Both the position numbers and the translations under genes were made by a program. 25,264 bases of DNA from [Eubacterium] saphenum (GTDB lineage: Bacteria; Bacillota; Clostridia; Lachnospirales; Anaerotignaceae), in NCBI GenBank assembly GCA_004557645.1, contig SFGI01000034.1, positions 1-25,264 on the forward strand, written 5' to 3'. The notes beneath the pieces were generated by a model that searched no databases, was not told where the DNA came from, and saw nothing but the letters and a program-made list of their open reading frames with translations. Below are positions 1 to 7,704 of the stretch, in pieces (within the stretch, counting starts at the first letter, position 1; each line of letters opens with the position of its first letter).

Positions 1-96
1 TTGAACGAAGTGAAAGCCAGCGTCATTTAGGCGCTGGCTATTTTATAAGCCCTTATAGGGCTGGAGCAAACCACGTCTTTTAGGCGTGGTTATGAT
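1..96 (+). mobile_element. Possible right end of an IS200/IS605-type (TnpB) element
   Basis: Three hairpins stand in a row. The first is AGCCAGCG/CGCTGGCT (15-22 with 32-39), the second AGCCCT/AGGGCT (48-53 with 57-62), the third AACCACG/CGTGGTT (69-75 with 85-91). The outer two have nearly identical 9-nt loops, TCATTTAGG and TCTTTTAGG. Hairpins with TTTAG-type loops followed by GGTTATGATT and a T-run are, as I recall, typical of the 3' ends of IS200/IS605 elements, where the guide RNA of TnpB also ends. Frame 1 is open from base 1 and stops at 28-30 (last residues LNEVKASVI), which could be the tail of an upstream protein. The assignment is by resemblance only; tandem terminators of an ordinary upstream gene are the alternative. 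Confidence 0.35.
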
Positions 97-142
97 TTTT
101 TTCAGTTTTGTTGTTTTAGCAACATTCTTTTCGGGTAAAGGG

Positions 143-151
143 TGCTATACT
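143..151 (+). promoter_or_regulatory. Putative extended -10 promoter of the ferredoxin gene
   Basis: TGC-TATACT fits an extended -10 element (TGnTATAAT with one mismatch). No convincing -35 hexamer is found 16-18 nt upstream. It would give a leader of about 30 nt ending in the strong AAGGAGGAAG ribosome binding site at 174-183. Confidence 0.4.
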
Positions 152-187
152 CAGACCATAAAAGATAAGTTTTAAGGAGGAAGCGAT

Positions 188-877
188 ATGATTAGAAGAA
201 TTATTGAAATAAACGAAGAAAAATGCAATGGCTGTGGGCTGTGTGCCCAGGCCTGCCATGAAGGTGCCATCGGCATGGTAGATGGGAAAGCAAAACTTTT
301 AAGAGATGATTACTGCGATGGTCTGGGAGATTGCCTGCCCGTTTGTCCGATGGATGCCATTAAATTTGTGGAAAGAGAAGCGGCGGCTTATGATGAAGCG
401 GCAGTTTTGGCAAATAAAGAGAAAAAGGAACAGCCCTGTGGCTGTGCAGGCTCCATGGCGAAGACCATCCAAAGAGAAGAAGCAGCCCCTGTTGCGGCGG
501 CTCCTCAGCAGTCTCAGCTGAGACAGTGGCCCGTGCAGATCAAGCTGGTGCCTGTGAAAGCCCCTTATTTCGATGGGGCGAACCTGCTGATCGCGGCAGA
601 TTGCACAGCCTATGCTTATGCCAACTTCCATCAGGAATTCATCCGTGGGAAGATTGCAGTGGTGGGATGTCCAAAGCTGGATGCGGTGGAGTATTCTGAA
701 AAACTGACGGAGATCATCCGCCATAATGATATCAAGAGCGTGACAGTGGTGCGTATGGAAGTGCCCTGCTGCGGCGGCATCGAGCGGGCAGCGGTAACAG
801 CCCTGCAAAACAGCGGGAAATTCATCCCCTGGCAGGTGGTGACCATCTCCGTAGATGGCCGCATCGTGGAAAGATAA
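188..877 (+). CDS. Ferredoxin-type 4Fe-4S binding protein with cysteine-rich C-terminal domain
   Basis: This 229-residue protein begins with a bacterial-ferredoxin cluster motif, C13-x2-C16-x2-C19-x3-C23. A second motif follows, C43-x5-C49-x3-C53, which lacks the usual second cysteine, so its cluster is incomplete or uses a remote ligand. A Cys pair (C84-x-C86) lies in an alanine/glutamine-rich linker (about 65-115). The C-terminal half (about 118-229) is a compact alpha/beta-looking domain with isolated cysteines (C139, C161) and an adjacent pair, C194-C195, in a VPCCGG motif. Such proteins are annotated in clostridia as 4Fe-4S binding proteins and likely serve as cytoplasmic electron carriers; the partner is unknown and no redox enzyme is adjacent. 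The start follows an excellent ribosome binding site. The gene looks monocistronic, with a hairpin upstream and a strong terminator eight bases after the stop. Confidence 0.88.
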   Translation: MIRRIIEINEEKCNGCGLCAQACHEGAIGMVDGKAKLLRDDYCDGLGDCLPVCPMDAIKFVEREAAAYDEAAVLANKEKKEQPCGCAGSMAKTIQREEAAPVAAAPQQSQLRQWPVQIKLVPVKAPYFDGANLLIAADCTAYAYANFHQEFIRGKIAVVGCPKLDAVEYSEKLTEIIRHNDIKSVTVVRMEVPCCGGIERAAVTALQNSGKFIPWQVVTISVDGRIVER

Positions 878-884
878 GAAACAG

Positions 885-911
885 ACAGCGTGGAAACACG
901 CTGTTTTTTTT
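885..911 (+). terminator. Rho-independent terminator of the ferredoxin gene
   Basis: A perfect 8-bp stem, ACAGCGTG/CACGCTGT, with a GAAA tetraloop is followed by a run of eight T. It lies directly after the stop codon. Confidence 0.93.
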
Positions 912-991
912 GTGGAATTTTAAAGGAAAGCAGACAACTGTATTGCTGTGGGTGGAAAAAAATGGGAAATGAGCGAAATATGTATTTTTTT

Positions 992-1060
992 ATGTACAAT
1001 TTTTGGTAAAAATGACAGGATGTATACATTGGACATACAATTGTACTTATTTTTGTACAT
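992..1060. promoter_or_regulatory. Cluster of TGTAC/TGTAT palindromes upstream of the ilv promoter
   Basis: ATGTACAA (992-999) and its exact reverse complement TTGTACAT (1053-1060) bracket two further palindromes, TGTATACA (1021-1028) and TACAATTGTA (1036-1045). Their centres lie about 29, 16 and 16 bp apart, and the last is about 35 bp before the -35 box. The arrangement suggests operator sites for a dimeric regulator of the ilv operon. I do not recognise the cognate factor. The surrounding 300-nt gene-free stretch is AT-rich and otherwise holds only the terminator and promoter. Confidence 0.4.
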
Positions 1061-1092
1061 GAGATTGGGTTTTTCTGCTGTTTTTTTCTGAA

Positions 1093-1120
1093 TTGACAGG
1101 AAAAGGCGAACGGGTATAAT
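1093..1120 (+). promoter_or_regulatory. Sigma-A type promoter of the ilv operon
   Basis: A perfect TTGACA (1093-1098) and a perfect TATAAT (1115-1120) are separated by 16 nt. The leader to the ilvB start would be only about 58 nt, too short for a T-box or a leader-peptide attenuator, so control should act at initiation. A partial CodY-like core, TTTTCTGAA (1084-1092), abuts the -35, but only about 9 of 15 positions of the CodY consensus match. Confidence 0.85.
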
Positions 1121-1184
1121 GGAAACATCATCACATTTTTTACAAAAGATATAAAGTAAGTTACAAAAGAAGGAGGGACCAAAG

Positions 1185-2846
1185 ATGAAAAAGACGGGTG
1201 CCCAACTGATACTTGAAATCTTAATAGAGCATGGCGTGGATACGGTTTTTGGCTATCCCGGCGGCGCAGCGCTGAATGTTTATGATGCGCTGTATGAGTA
1301 TCAAGATCGCATCAAACACATCTTAACTGCTCACGAGCAGGGCGCATCCCACGCGGCAGACGGCTATGCCAGAGCCACAGGGAAAACAGGCGTCGTTTTC
1401 GCGACCAGCGGCCCTGGCGCAACAAATTTGGTGACAGGGATCGCAACAGCATATATGGACAGCATTCCCATGGTAGCCATTACAACCAATGTGGCAAACA
1501 GCCTGATCGGCAGAGATGCCTTTCAGGAGATATATATTACAGGCATCACCATGCCAATTACGAAGCACAACTTCTTTGTGAACCGTATCGAGGATCTGGC
1601 GGATGCCCTCAGAAAAGCATTCTGCATTGCCCAGAGTGGTCGAAAGGGGCCTGTACTGGTAGACGTAACAAAGGACGTGACAGCGGCACTGACAGAATAT
1701 GTGCCCCAGGAACCGCTCCCTTTGAAGGAAATGCCAAAGGCCACTGATGCAGAACTGCAGCAGGTGGCAGCAGCCATCAATCAGGCAAAATGCCCTGTGA
1801 TCTATTGCGGCGGCGGTGCAGCCTCCCGACAGGCGGAAAAGGAACTCCGCATGCTGATGGAAACGGCAGATGTCCCTGCGGCATATACTATGATGGCAGC
1901 GGGCATGGTGCCTTATAATGACGAAAGATGTTTGGGTATGGTCGGTATGCACGGCAGTGTGACAGCCAATGAAGCACTGTTCCATGCGGATCTGGTTCTG
2001 GCTTTGGGTACCAGATTCAGCGACCGCGTTGCCCTGAATATTGAAAAATTTTCTCCCGGTGCAGTAAAGATTCAGGTGGATATCGACCCCTGTGAGATCA
2101 ATAAAAATGTGCCGGTTGACCAATATATCGTAGGGGATGTAAAGGATTTTCTGGAAAGACTGCTTCCTCTGATCGAAAAGAACCAGCATCCTGAATGGAG
2201 CAGCCGTATCGCCGGCTGGCAGAAAGAACAGGAAAAGGTCGCATATCGGGGCGAAGGGCTCCATCCCGGCAGGCTCATCCGCGATGTCTGCGATATGGTG
2301 GATAAAGAAACGATTTATGTGACAGATGTAGGGCAGCACCAGATGTGGGCAGCCCAGTATGTAAAGCATCAGGAAACCAGACATTTCCTTTCCAGCGGCG
2401 GCCTTGGCACCATGGGCTATGGCTACGGCGCAGCCATCGGTGCACAGGCGGCCTTCCCGGAAAAGAGAGTCGTTCACTTCACCGGTGATGCTTCCTTCCA
2501 CATGAATCTGAACGAAGTCTGTACAGCAGTCAGCCGGGAAATGCCGATCATCACCATTATTTTGGATAATAAGGTATTGGGCATGGTCTATCAGTGGCAG
2601 ACAGCTTTTTATGGCAAGCGGTATGCTTCCACCACACCGGAAAGAAAAACGGATTTTGTGAAAGTCATCGAAGGCTTTGGCGGCAAAGGCTTCCATGTAG
2701 ATACAGAAGAGGGCTTCAAGAAAGCCTTCCGGGCGGCGATGCAGGAAAAAGGCCCTGTATGGATCGCCTGTGACATTGCAAGAGAGATCAAAGTATTGCC
2801 GATGATCCCCAATGGCGGTACCGTTGACGATATGATTCTGGAATAA
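1185..2846 (+). CDS. ilvB: Acetolactate synthase, large (catalytic) subunit
   Basis: This ThDP- and FAD-dependent enzyme condenses two pyruvates to 2-acetolactate (or pyruvate with 2-oxobutyrate), the first common step of valine, leucine and isoleucine synthesis. The 553 residues match the family length. The N-terminal pyrimidine-binding domain shows YPGGAALN (24-31) and the catalytic glutamate E51 in AHEQGASH. The middle domain (about 190-330) is the FAD-type region. The C-terminal domain carries the ThDP motif starting GDASF (434-438) and ending with N462, and the GMVYQWQ signature (466-472) that includes the tryptophan known from herbicide-resistance studies. A strong AAGGAGGG site lies eight bases before the start. 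It heads the ilvB-ilvN-ilvC-ilvD order, with ilvN following after 14 nt. The anabolic reading is supported by the adjacent regulatory subunit. Confidence 0.97.
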   Translation: MKKTGAQLILEILIEHGVDTVFGYPGGAALNVYDALYEYQDRIKHILTAHEQGASHAADGYARATGKTGVVFATSGPGATNLVTGIATAYMDSIPMVAITTNVANSLIGRDAFQEIYITGITMPITKHNFFVNRIEDLADALRKAFCIAQSGRKGPVLVDVTKDVTAALTEYVPQEPLPLKEMPKATDAELQQVAAAINQAKCPVIYCGGGAASRQAEKELRMLMETADVPAAYTMMAAGMVPYNDERCLGMVGMHGSVTANEALFHADLVLALGTRFSDRVALNIEKFSPGAVKIQVDIDPCEINKNVPVDQYIVGDVKDFLERLLPLIEKNQHPEWSSRIAGWQKEQEKVAYRGEGLHPGRLIRDVCDMVDKETIYVTDVGQHQMWAAQYVKHQETRHFLSSGGLGTMGYGYGAAIGAQAAFPEKRVVHFTGDASFHMNLNEVCTAVSREMPIITIILDNKVLGMVYQWQTAFYGKRYASTTPERKTDFVKVIEGFGGKGFHVDTEEGFKKAFRAAMQEKGPVWIACDIAREIKVLPMIPNGGTVDDMILE

Positions 2847-2860
2847 GGAGGTGCAGGGAC

Positions 2861-3397
2861 ATGAAAGGGATCACTGTAAAAAAATCGGTAAACAGAACCG
2901 TCATCTGCCTGATGGTAGATAACCAGCCCAATGTGCTTGCACGGGTGGCCAGCCTGATCGGCCGCAGAAGTTTTAATATCAGCACCATCACCGCTTCGGA
3001 AACGAATATTTCCGGCATCACGAAAATTACGGTTATGGTCAGCGGGGATGATGAAAACGTGCTGTACCAGATCATTGCCCAGATGGAAAAGCTGGAACCT
3101 GTCAGAGAGGTCTATGTACTGGACAGCAACAACAGCGTGTACAGAGAATTGCTGCTGATCAAAGTGGCAGCAAATAAACAGGAAAGAACAGAACTCCATG
3201 AGATCGCGGAGATCTATCGCGGGAAAGTCATCGGGCTGAATAATGACAGCATGGTCATTGAACTGACGGGTTCTCCCAATAAAATCGATGGCTTTATGAA
3301 TATGGTGAAAGATTATCGTATTATTGAGGTTTCCAGAACCGGTGTAACGGGCATGGCTCGGGACGCCAGCGAGGAAAAACATACAACGGGAATTTGA
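2861..3397 (+). CDS. ilvN: Acetolactate synthase, small (regulatory) subunit
   Basis: This is the regulatory partner of IlvB; in the family it binds valine through ACT domains and gives feedback inhibition. The protein is 178 residues, usual for the IlvN/IlvH group. An ACT domain covers about residues 10-85, with the characteristic VDNQPNVLARVASL and RRSFNISTIT segments. The C-terminal part (about 90-165) resembles the small-subunit C-terminal domain. The ribosome binding site AAGGAGGTG overlaps the stop codon of ilvB, so the two subunits are probably translationally coupled. The residues before V14 may be a short extension, but the site placement supports this ATG. Confidence 0.95.
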   Translation: MKGITVKKSVNRTVICLMVDNQPNVLARVASLIGRRSFNISTITASETNISGITKITVMVSGDDENVLYQIIAQMEKLEPVREVYVLDSNNSVYRELLLIKVAANKQERTELHEIAEIYRGKVIGLNNDSMVIELTGSPNKIDGFMNMVKDYRIIEVSRTGVTGMARDASEEKHTTGI

Positions 3398-3457
3398 TCC
3401 GATCAGGATGAAAGAAATAAAAAAAACAAAAGATAAAATAAAAAAGGAGAGATTCAA

Positions 3458-4453
3458 ATGATTAAAAAGTATTATGACCAGGATTGTAACTTAGGTATGC
3501 TGGATGGCAAAACAGTGGCCATCATCGGTTTCGGCAGCCAGGGCCATGCCCATGCCATGAACCTGAAGGAAAGCGGTGTAGACGTCGTTGTAGGTCTGAG
3601 ACCCGGCTCCGCCCATATTCCAAAGGCAGAAGCAGCAGGCCTGAAAGTTATGGATATCGAAGATGCGGCAGAAGCAGGCAATGTAGTAATGATGCTGGTT
3701 CCTGATGAACTGGCGCCTGCTATCTATAAAAACCAGATCGCGAAGCACATGAAGGAAGGCGACACTCTGATGTTTGCCCATGGCTTCAACATCCACTACA
3801 GCCAGATCCAGCCTGCAGATTATCTGGATGTTTCCATGGTAGCGCCCAAAGGCCCCGGTCATATCGTAAGAAGCCTGTATACACAGGGCAGCGGCGTACC
3901 TTGCCTGATCGCTGTGGAACAGGATAAATCCGGCAAAGCAAAAGAATTCGCGCTGGCCTATGCATCTGCCATCGGCGCAGGCAGAGCCGGTATTCTGGAA
4001 ACAACATTTAAGGAAGAAACAGAAACAGACCTGTTCGGGGAACAGGCAGTTCTGTGCGGCGGTGTTTGCGAACTGATGACAGCAGGCTTTGAAACACTGG
4101 TGGAAGCCGGTTATGCGCCTGAAATGGCTTATTTCGAATGTATCCATGAAATGAAGCTGATCGTAGACCTGATCTATGAAGGCGGTTTCGACAAGATGAG
4201 ATACTCCATCTCCAACACAGCGGAATACGGCGACTATGTAACAGGCAAACGTGTCATCACAAAAGAATCCAGAGAAGGCATGAAACAGGTTCTGGCTGAA
4301 ATCCAGGATGGTACTTTCGCAAGCACATTCGTTCAGGAAATGAACGCAGGCGGCAAAGCGAAATTCCTGGCATCCCGCAGAAAGGCGGCAAATCATCAGC
4401 TGTGCCAGGTAGGCAAAGAACTGAGAGAAATGATGAGCTGGCTGAAAAAATAA
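3458..4453 (+). CDS. ilvC: Ketol-acid reductoisomerase (class I)
   Basis: It converts 2-acetolactate (or 2-aceto-2-hydroxybutyrate) to the dihydroxy acid using Mg2+ and NAD(P)H. The 331-residue length is that of the short class I form. The N-terminal Rossmann fold has the nucleotide motif GFGSQGHAHA (24-33), then a loop with R48 and S51 that usually favours NADPH. Catalytic residues are visible: H108 in FAHGFNIHY, K131 in APKGPGH, the metal ligands D191 and E195 in DLFGEQ, and E227 and E231 in YFECIHE. It is preceded by AAAAAGGAGAG and sits 60 nt after ilvN, so it is part of the same transcript. A hairpin with a short T-run follows it. Confidence 0.97.
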   Translation: MIKKYYDQDCNLGMLDGKTVAIIGFGSQGHAHAMNLKESGVDVVVGLRPGSAHIPKAEAAGLKVMDIEDAAEAGNVVMMLVPDELAPAIYKNQIAKHMKEGDTLMFAHGFNIHYSQIQPADYLDVSMVAPKGPGHIVRSLYTQGSGVPCLIAVEQDKSGKAKEFALAYASAIGAGRAGILETTFKEETETDLFGEQAVLCGGVCELMTAGFETLVEAGYAPEMAYFECIHEMKLIVDLIYEGGFDKMRYSISNTAEYGDYVTGKRVITKESREGMKQVLAEIQDGTFASTFVQEMNAGGKAKFLASRRKAANHQLCQVGKELREMMSWLKK

Positions 4454-4467
4454 GAAATGATACATAC

Positions 4468-4496
4468 GGCGAGTCTCGGTGGAGGCTCGCCTTTTT
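4468..4496 (+). terminator. Hairpin between ilvC and ilvD (partial terminator or RNA stabiliser)
   Basis: GGCGAG pairs with CTCGCC around a 12-nt loop that can itself form a short stem, followed by five T. It resembles a weak rho-independent terminator. As ilvD starts 21 nt downstream with no room for a new promoter, it probably attenuates or marks an RNA 3' end rather than ending the operon. Confidence 0.6.
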
Positions 4497-4516
4497 CATA
4501 CAAAGGAGGAAATCGA

Positions 4517-6184
4517 ATGAAGGAACTGAGAAGCGCACAGGTGACCCAAGGCGTGGAAAAAGCCCCTGCAAGAAGCCTGTTCTATGCCATGGGCTATACA
4601 AAAGAAGAACTGGACAGACCTTTGATCGGCGTTGTTTCCGCCCATAGCGAGATCGTTCCCGGTCATTTCAATCTGGATAAGGTAACGGAAGCGGTCAAAG
4701 CAGGTGTACGCATGGCAGGGGGCACACCTATCATGATCCCAGCCATCGGCGTTTGTGATGGGATCGCCATGGGGCATGTGGGCATGAAATACAGCCTTGC
4801 CAGCCGTGAACTGATCGCCGACAGCGTGGAGACTATGACAATGGCCCATGCACTGGATGGTCTGGTGCTGGTGCCCAACTGTGATAAGATCGTCCCCGGT
4901 ATGGTCATGGCGGCAGTGCGTATGAATATCCCTGCTGTTGTCTGCTCTGGCGGTGCCATGATGCCCGGTCTGGTGGATAACGAGGCAGTCAGCCTGTCTA
5001 AAATGTTTGAAGCCGTAGGCGCAAGGAAAGCCAATCTGATCGACGATGCAAAGCTTTATGAATATGAAACAAATACCTGCCCCGGCTGTGGTTCCTGTGC
5101 GGGTATGTATACCGCCAACAGCATGAACTGCCTGTGTGAAGCCATCGGTATCGCTTTGCCCGGCAATGGTACCATCCCCAATGTTTCCAATGGTCGTATG
5201 CTGTTGGCAAAACATGCCGGCATGGCAATCATGGAATTGGTGGAAAAGGATATCAAGGCAAGAGATATCATCAATACCAGAAGCATTTATAATGCCGTTG
5301 CCTGCGACATGGCTCTGGGCTGTTCCTCCAACAGCGTACTGCATCTGCTGGCCATCGCCAATGAAGCAGGGGTAGACCTGAATATGGAAATCTTTAATGA
5401 AATTTCCGCAAAAGTACCGAATCTGTGCCATCTGGATCCTGCAGGCTCCACTCATATTTCCGACCTGAACAGAGCCGGCGGCATCCCTGCCGTGCAGGCA
5501 GAACTGGCGAAAAAAGGCCTTCTTGACCTTGATGTGATGACTGCAACAGGCAAGACATTGGGCGAAAATATTGCGGATGCGAAAGTAAAAGATTATAACC
5601 TGATCCGCCCCATCGACGATCCTTATAGTGAAACAGGCGGTATCGCTGTGCTGTGGGGCAATATTGCAGAGGATGGCTGCGTTGTCAAGCGCAGTGCCGT
5701 TGATCCTGAAATGCTGTGCCACGAAGGTCCTGCCCGGGTATTCGACAGCGAAGAAGAAGCCATCGAAACCATCTATGCCGGCGGCATCCACCCCGGCGAT
5801 GTTGTGGTTATCAGATACGAAGGGCCCAAAGGCGGCCCCGGTATGCGGGAAATGCTGAATCCTACCAGCGCACTGGCAGGCATGAAGCTGGATAAATGCG
5901 TTGCTCTGATCACAGACGGGCGTTTCAGCGGCGCTAGCCGTGGTGCGTCTATCGGCCATGTCAGCCCCGAAGCGGCGGCAGGCGGTGCGATTGGTCTGCT
6001 GAAAGAAGGGGATATCATCGAAATCGATATTCCGAACAATAAAGTCAATGCCAAGGTCAGCGAAGAGGAATTTGCGGCAAGAAGAGCGGCTTATGTTGCT
6101 CCTGAACCGAAAATCACATCCGGCTGGCTGGCAAGATATGCGAAGCTGGTTTCCTCTGCAAACACAGGGGCAGTCATGAAATAA
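4517..6184 (+). CDS. ilvD: Dihydroxy-acid dehydratase
   Basis: It dehydrates 2,3-dihydroxy-isovalerate and -methylvalerate to the 2-oxo acids, the third common step of branched-chain synthesis, using an Fe-S cluster and Mg2+. The 555-residue length is typical. Recognisable features are GHFNLDKV (49-56), VCDGIAMGH (79-87), VPNCDKIVPGM (119-129) with cluster Cys C122 followed by D123 and K124, and CPGCGSCAGMYTANS (188-202) with C194. The start is chosen because AAAGGAGG (4502-4509) sits eight bases before this ATG. A longer in-frame reading from 4457 would run through the ilvC hairpin and adds non-homologous residues. It follows ilvC and is followed by a strong terminator, so it closes the operon. 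No leu genes or ilvA are in the window. Confidence 0.96.
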   Translation: MKELRSAQVTQGVEKAPARSLFYAMGYTKEELDRPLIGVVSAHSEIVPGHFNLDKVTEAVKAGVRMAGGTPIMIPAIGVCDGIAMGHVGMKYSLASRELIADSVETMTMAHALDGLVLVPNCDKIVPGMVMAAVRMNIPAVVCSGGAMMPGLVDNEAVSLSKMFEAVGARKANLIDDAKLYEYETNTCPGCGSCAGMYTANSMNCLCEAIGIALPGNGTIPNVSNGRMLLAKHAGMAIMELVEKDIKARDIINTRSIYNAVACDMALGCSSNSVLHLLAIANEAGVDLNMEIFNEISAKVPNLCHLDPAGSTHISDLNRAGGIPAVQAELAKKGLLDLDVMTATGKTLGENIADAKVKDYNLIRPIDDPYSETGGIAVLWGNIAEDGCVVKRSAVDPEMLCHEGPARVFDSEEEAIETIYAGGIHPGDVVVIRYEGPKGGPGMREMLNPTSALAGMKLDKCVALITDGRFSGASRGASIGHVSPEAAAGGAIGLLKEGDIIEIDIPNNKVNAKVSEEEFAARRAAYVAPEPKITSGWLARYAKLVSSANTGAVMK

Positions 6185-6192
6185 ACATAAGG

Positions 6193-6222
6193 AAAAGGAA
6201 GTCCGAAAGGGCTTCCTTTTTT
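6193..6222. terminator. Bidirectional terminator between ilvD and the convergent ATPase gene
   Basis: AAAAGGAAGTCC and GGGCTTCCTTTT pair (one T-G wobble) around a GAAA loop. The flanking A-run and T-run allow termination on both strands, serving ilvD (plus) and the minus-strand gene that ends at 6239. Confidence 0.9.
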
Positions 6223-6238
6223 ATGAGGAGATATGTTA

Positions 6239-7441
6239 TTACAATTTTGCCATTTGGGTTTCCACAAAATGCTTTGCCGTGCGGGGGCTTCTGCCGTTTT
6301 GGCGGATAGCAAAGGCCTCTGCCTTGGTGCAGAGTTCTTCTTCGGGCAGTTCCAGACCATATTCCTTTGCCAGATGACGCACGATGGAAAGATAGCCTTC
6401 TTTATCAGGTTTTTGGAAGGTGATGGTCATGCCAAAGCGGGCAGAAAGACTCATCAGTTCCTGCAAAGTATCATTCAGATGAATATCGTCGCCGCTGCGC
6501 ACGCCCATGGTTTCTTTCACCAGATGGCGGCGGTTGCTGGTGGCGTAAATTACCGTATTTTTGGCACAGGCGGTCACGCTGCCCTCCAGTGTAGCTTTCA
6601 GAGCGGAAAAATGCTCGTCATTTCCCGTGAAGCTCAAATCATCAATAAAGATGATGAATTTCAGAGGATTTTCCGAAAGCAGCTCCAGCAGGGCAGGCAG
6701 GCGGAACAGCTGGCTTTTCTTTATTTCGATGAGCCGCAGACCCTGCTCCTGCAATGCATTTGCCACAGCCTTGATGGTGGAACTTTTGCCGGTGCCGGCA
6801 TCCCCATAGAGCAGCAGATTGCTGGGGGTGCCGCCCCTCAGCAGGGCTTGAGTATTCCGCATGACGATGCCCACTTCTCTTTCATAGCCGGAAAGCTGAG
6901 AAAGGGACTGGGGGTCGGGGTGTTTTACCGGCTGCAGACCATCGGCACCAAAGGAAAAGACATGGTATCTTGCAAAGATGCCATAGCCTTTTTTGGGGGC
7001 ATCGGCAATGCGTTTTTCATAGGCTGCTTGAAAATCCAGAGGTGTTGTTTCCCAGTCAGGCAGGAAGACGGCGATCTCCTCGGGGAGGGAGGCTTTTGTA
7101 TCCTTGGAGGAGAAGGACGAAAGTTCTGTGAAAAATTCCAGCTCCTTTTGGACTGCGTTGGCGATGGGAGGGGGACAGGCCTCGCCCTTGGCGGCGGAGA
7201 TCAAAAAACGGTTTTCATCGTTCAGCACCAGTTCCAGCAGGGCATGGGAAAAATCTACATCCCTCTGGAATAATGTGGAGACAAAGGCACCGTAGGCGGA
7301 GACAAGACCCTCCCGTTCGTCCTTTTCACAGGCCCAAAGCAGCGCCTGCAGCCGCTGCAGTAAAGCATCATCCAGCAGGCTGCGGAAAACCGTCAGGCCG
7401 TTTAGCTTTTGATTGTAAAGTTGATAAGAATTCGTCTGCAT
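6239..7441 (-). CDS. DUF815-type AAA ATPase
   Basis: This 400-residue cytoplasmic ATPase has an N-terminal domain of about 180 residues with no motif I recognise, followed by an AAA-type core. Walker A is GDAGTGKS (213-220), Walker B is IIFIDDLSF (263-271), and a sensor-1-like segment YATSNRRHL lies at 299-307. The order and the wording around the motifs (NLLLYGDAGTGKSS and ATSNRRHLV) match the DUF815 family of predicted ATPases, whose function is not established. AAAGGA precedes the start by about six bases. It is monocistronic, with its own promoter, and lies between the ilv and met operons on the opposite strand. Its neighbours give no clue to its job. Confidence 0.88.
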   Translation of the reverse strand: MQTNSYQLYNQKLNGLTVFRSLLDDALLQRLQALLWACEKDEREGLVSAYGAFVSTLFQRDVDFSHALLELVLNDENRFLISAAKGEACPPPIANAVQKELEFFTELSSFSSKDTKASLPEEIAVFLPDWETTPLDFQAAYEKRIADAPKKGYGIFARYHVFSFGADGLQPVKHPDPQSLSQLSGYEREVGIVMRNTQALLRGGTPSNLLLYGDAGTGKSSTIKAVANALQEQGLRLIEIKKSQLFRLPALLELLSENPLKFIIFIDDLSFTGNDEHFSALKATLEGSVTACAKNTVIYATSNRRHLVKETMGVRSGDDIHLNDTLQELMSLSARFGMTITFQKPDKEGYLSIVRHLAKEYGLELPEEELCTKAEAFAIRQNGRSPRTAKHFVETQMAKL

Positions 7442-7483
7442 GGCATCGCATCCTTTCTTTTTCTTTTGTATAAATATTAATAC

Positions 7484-7512
7484 AGTATAGCATGGTGGTG
7501 TACGAAAATCAA
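7484..7512 (-). promoter_or_regulatory. Promoter of the DUF815 ATPase gene
   Basis: On the minus strand TTGATT and TATACT are separated by 17 nt, giving a leader of about 35-40 nt. This is a good sigma-A match. Confidence 0.65.
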
Positions 7513-7617
7513 TACAAGGAGGCGGGAGAGAAAAAGGGGGAAGGATGCAGAGTTTCGTTTCGGCTAAAATGACAGGAAGAAATGTTTATGTTTTTATACA
7601 AAGTTAAGGGATATGGC

Positions 7618-7647
7618 TTGCTTTCCTTGTCGAATTAGCGGTATAAT
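7618..7647 (+). promoter_or_regulatory. Promoter of the metF-metH operon
   Basis: TTGCTT and a perfect TATAAT are separated by 18 nt. A perfect Spo0A-box heptamer, TGTCGAA (7628-7634), lies inside the spacer, but such heptamers are expected about three times by chance in a window of this size. The leader (about 50 nt) is too short for a SAM riboswitch or T-box, and none of their conserved words is present. Confidence 0.6.
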
Positions 7648-7704
7648 TATCACAATATACACTTCGAACCCATTTTATAAATTAGATAGAAAGCGTGAAA
7701 AAAT

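Noticed and set aside
1084..1092. CodY box over the ilv -35
   Set aside because: Only the core TTTTCTGAA fits; about 9 of 15 positions match the consensus, too few to claim.
1323..2696. Long antisense open frame opposite ilvB, with similar ones opposite ilvD (4496-5959) and metH (9257-10924)
   Set aside because: Cys/His/Phe-rich translations without domain motifs or ribosome binding sites; they are codon-bias shadows of the genes on the other strand.
4457..4516. Upstream in-frame start of ilvD adding 20 residues
   Set aside because: It would translate the ilvC-ilvD hairpin, has no ribosome binding site, and the ATG at 4517 is well placed behind AAAGGAGG.
6233..7273. Plus-strand open frame opposite the DUF815 gene
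   Set aside because: The minus strand holds intact Walker A and B motifs; the plus frame has no recognisable content.
7513..7704. SAM riboswitch or T-box before metF
   Set aside because: None of the conserved core words is present, and the promoter leaves only about 50 nt of leader.
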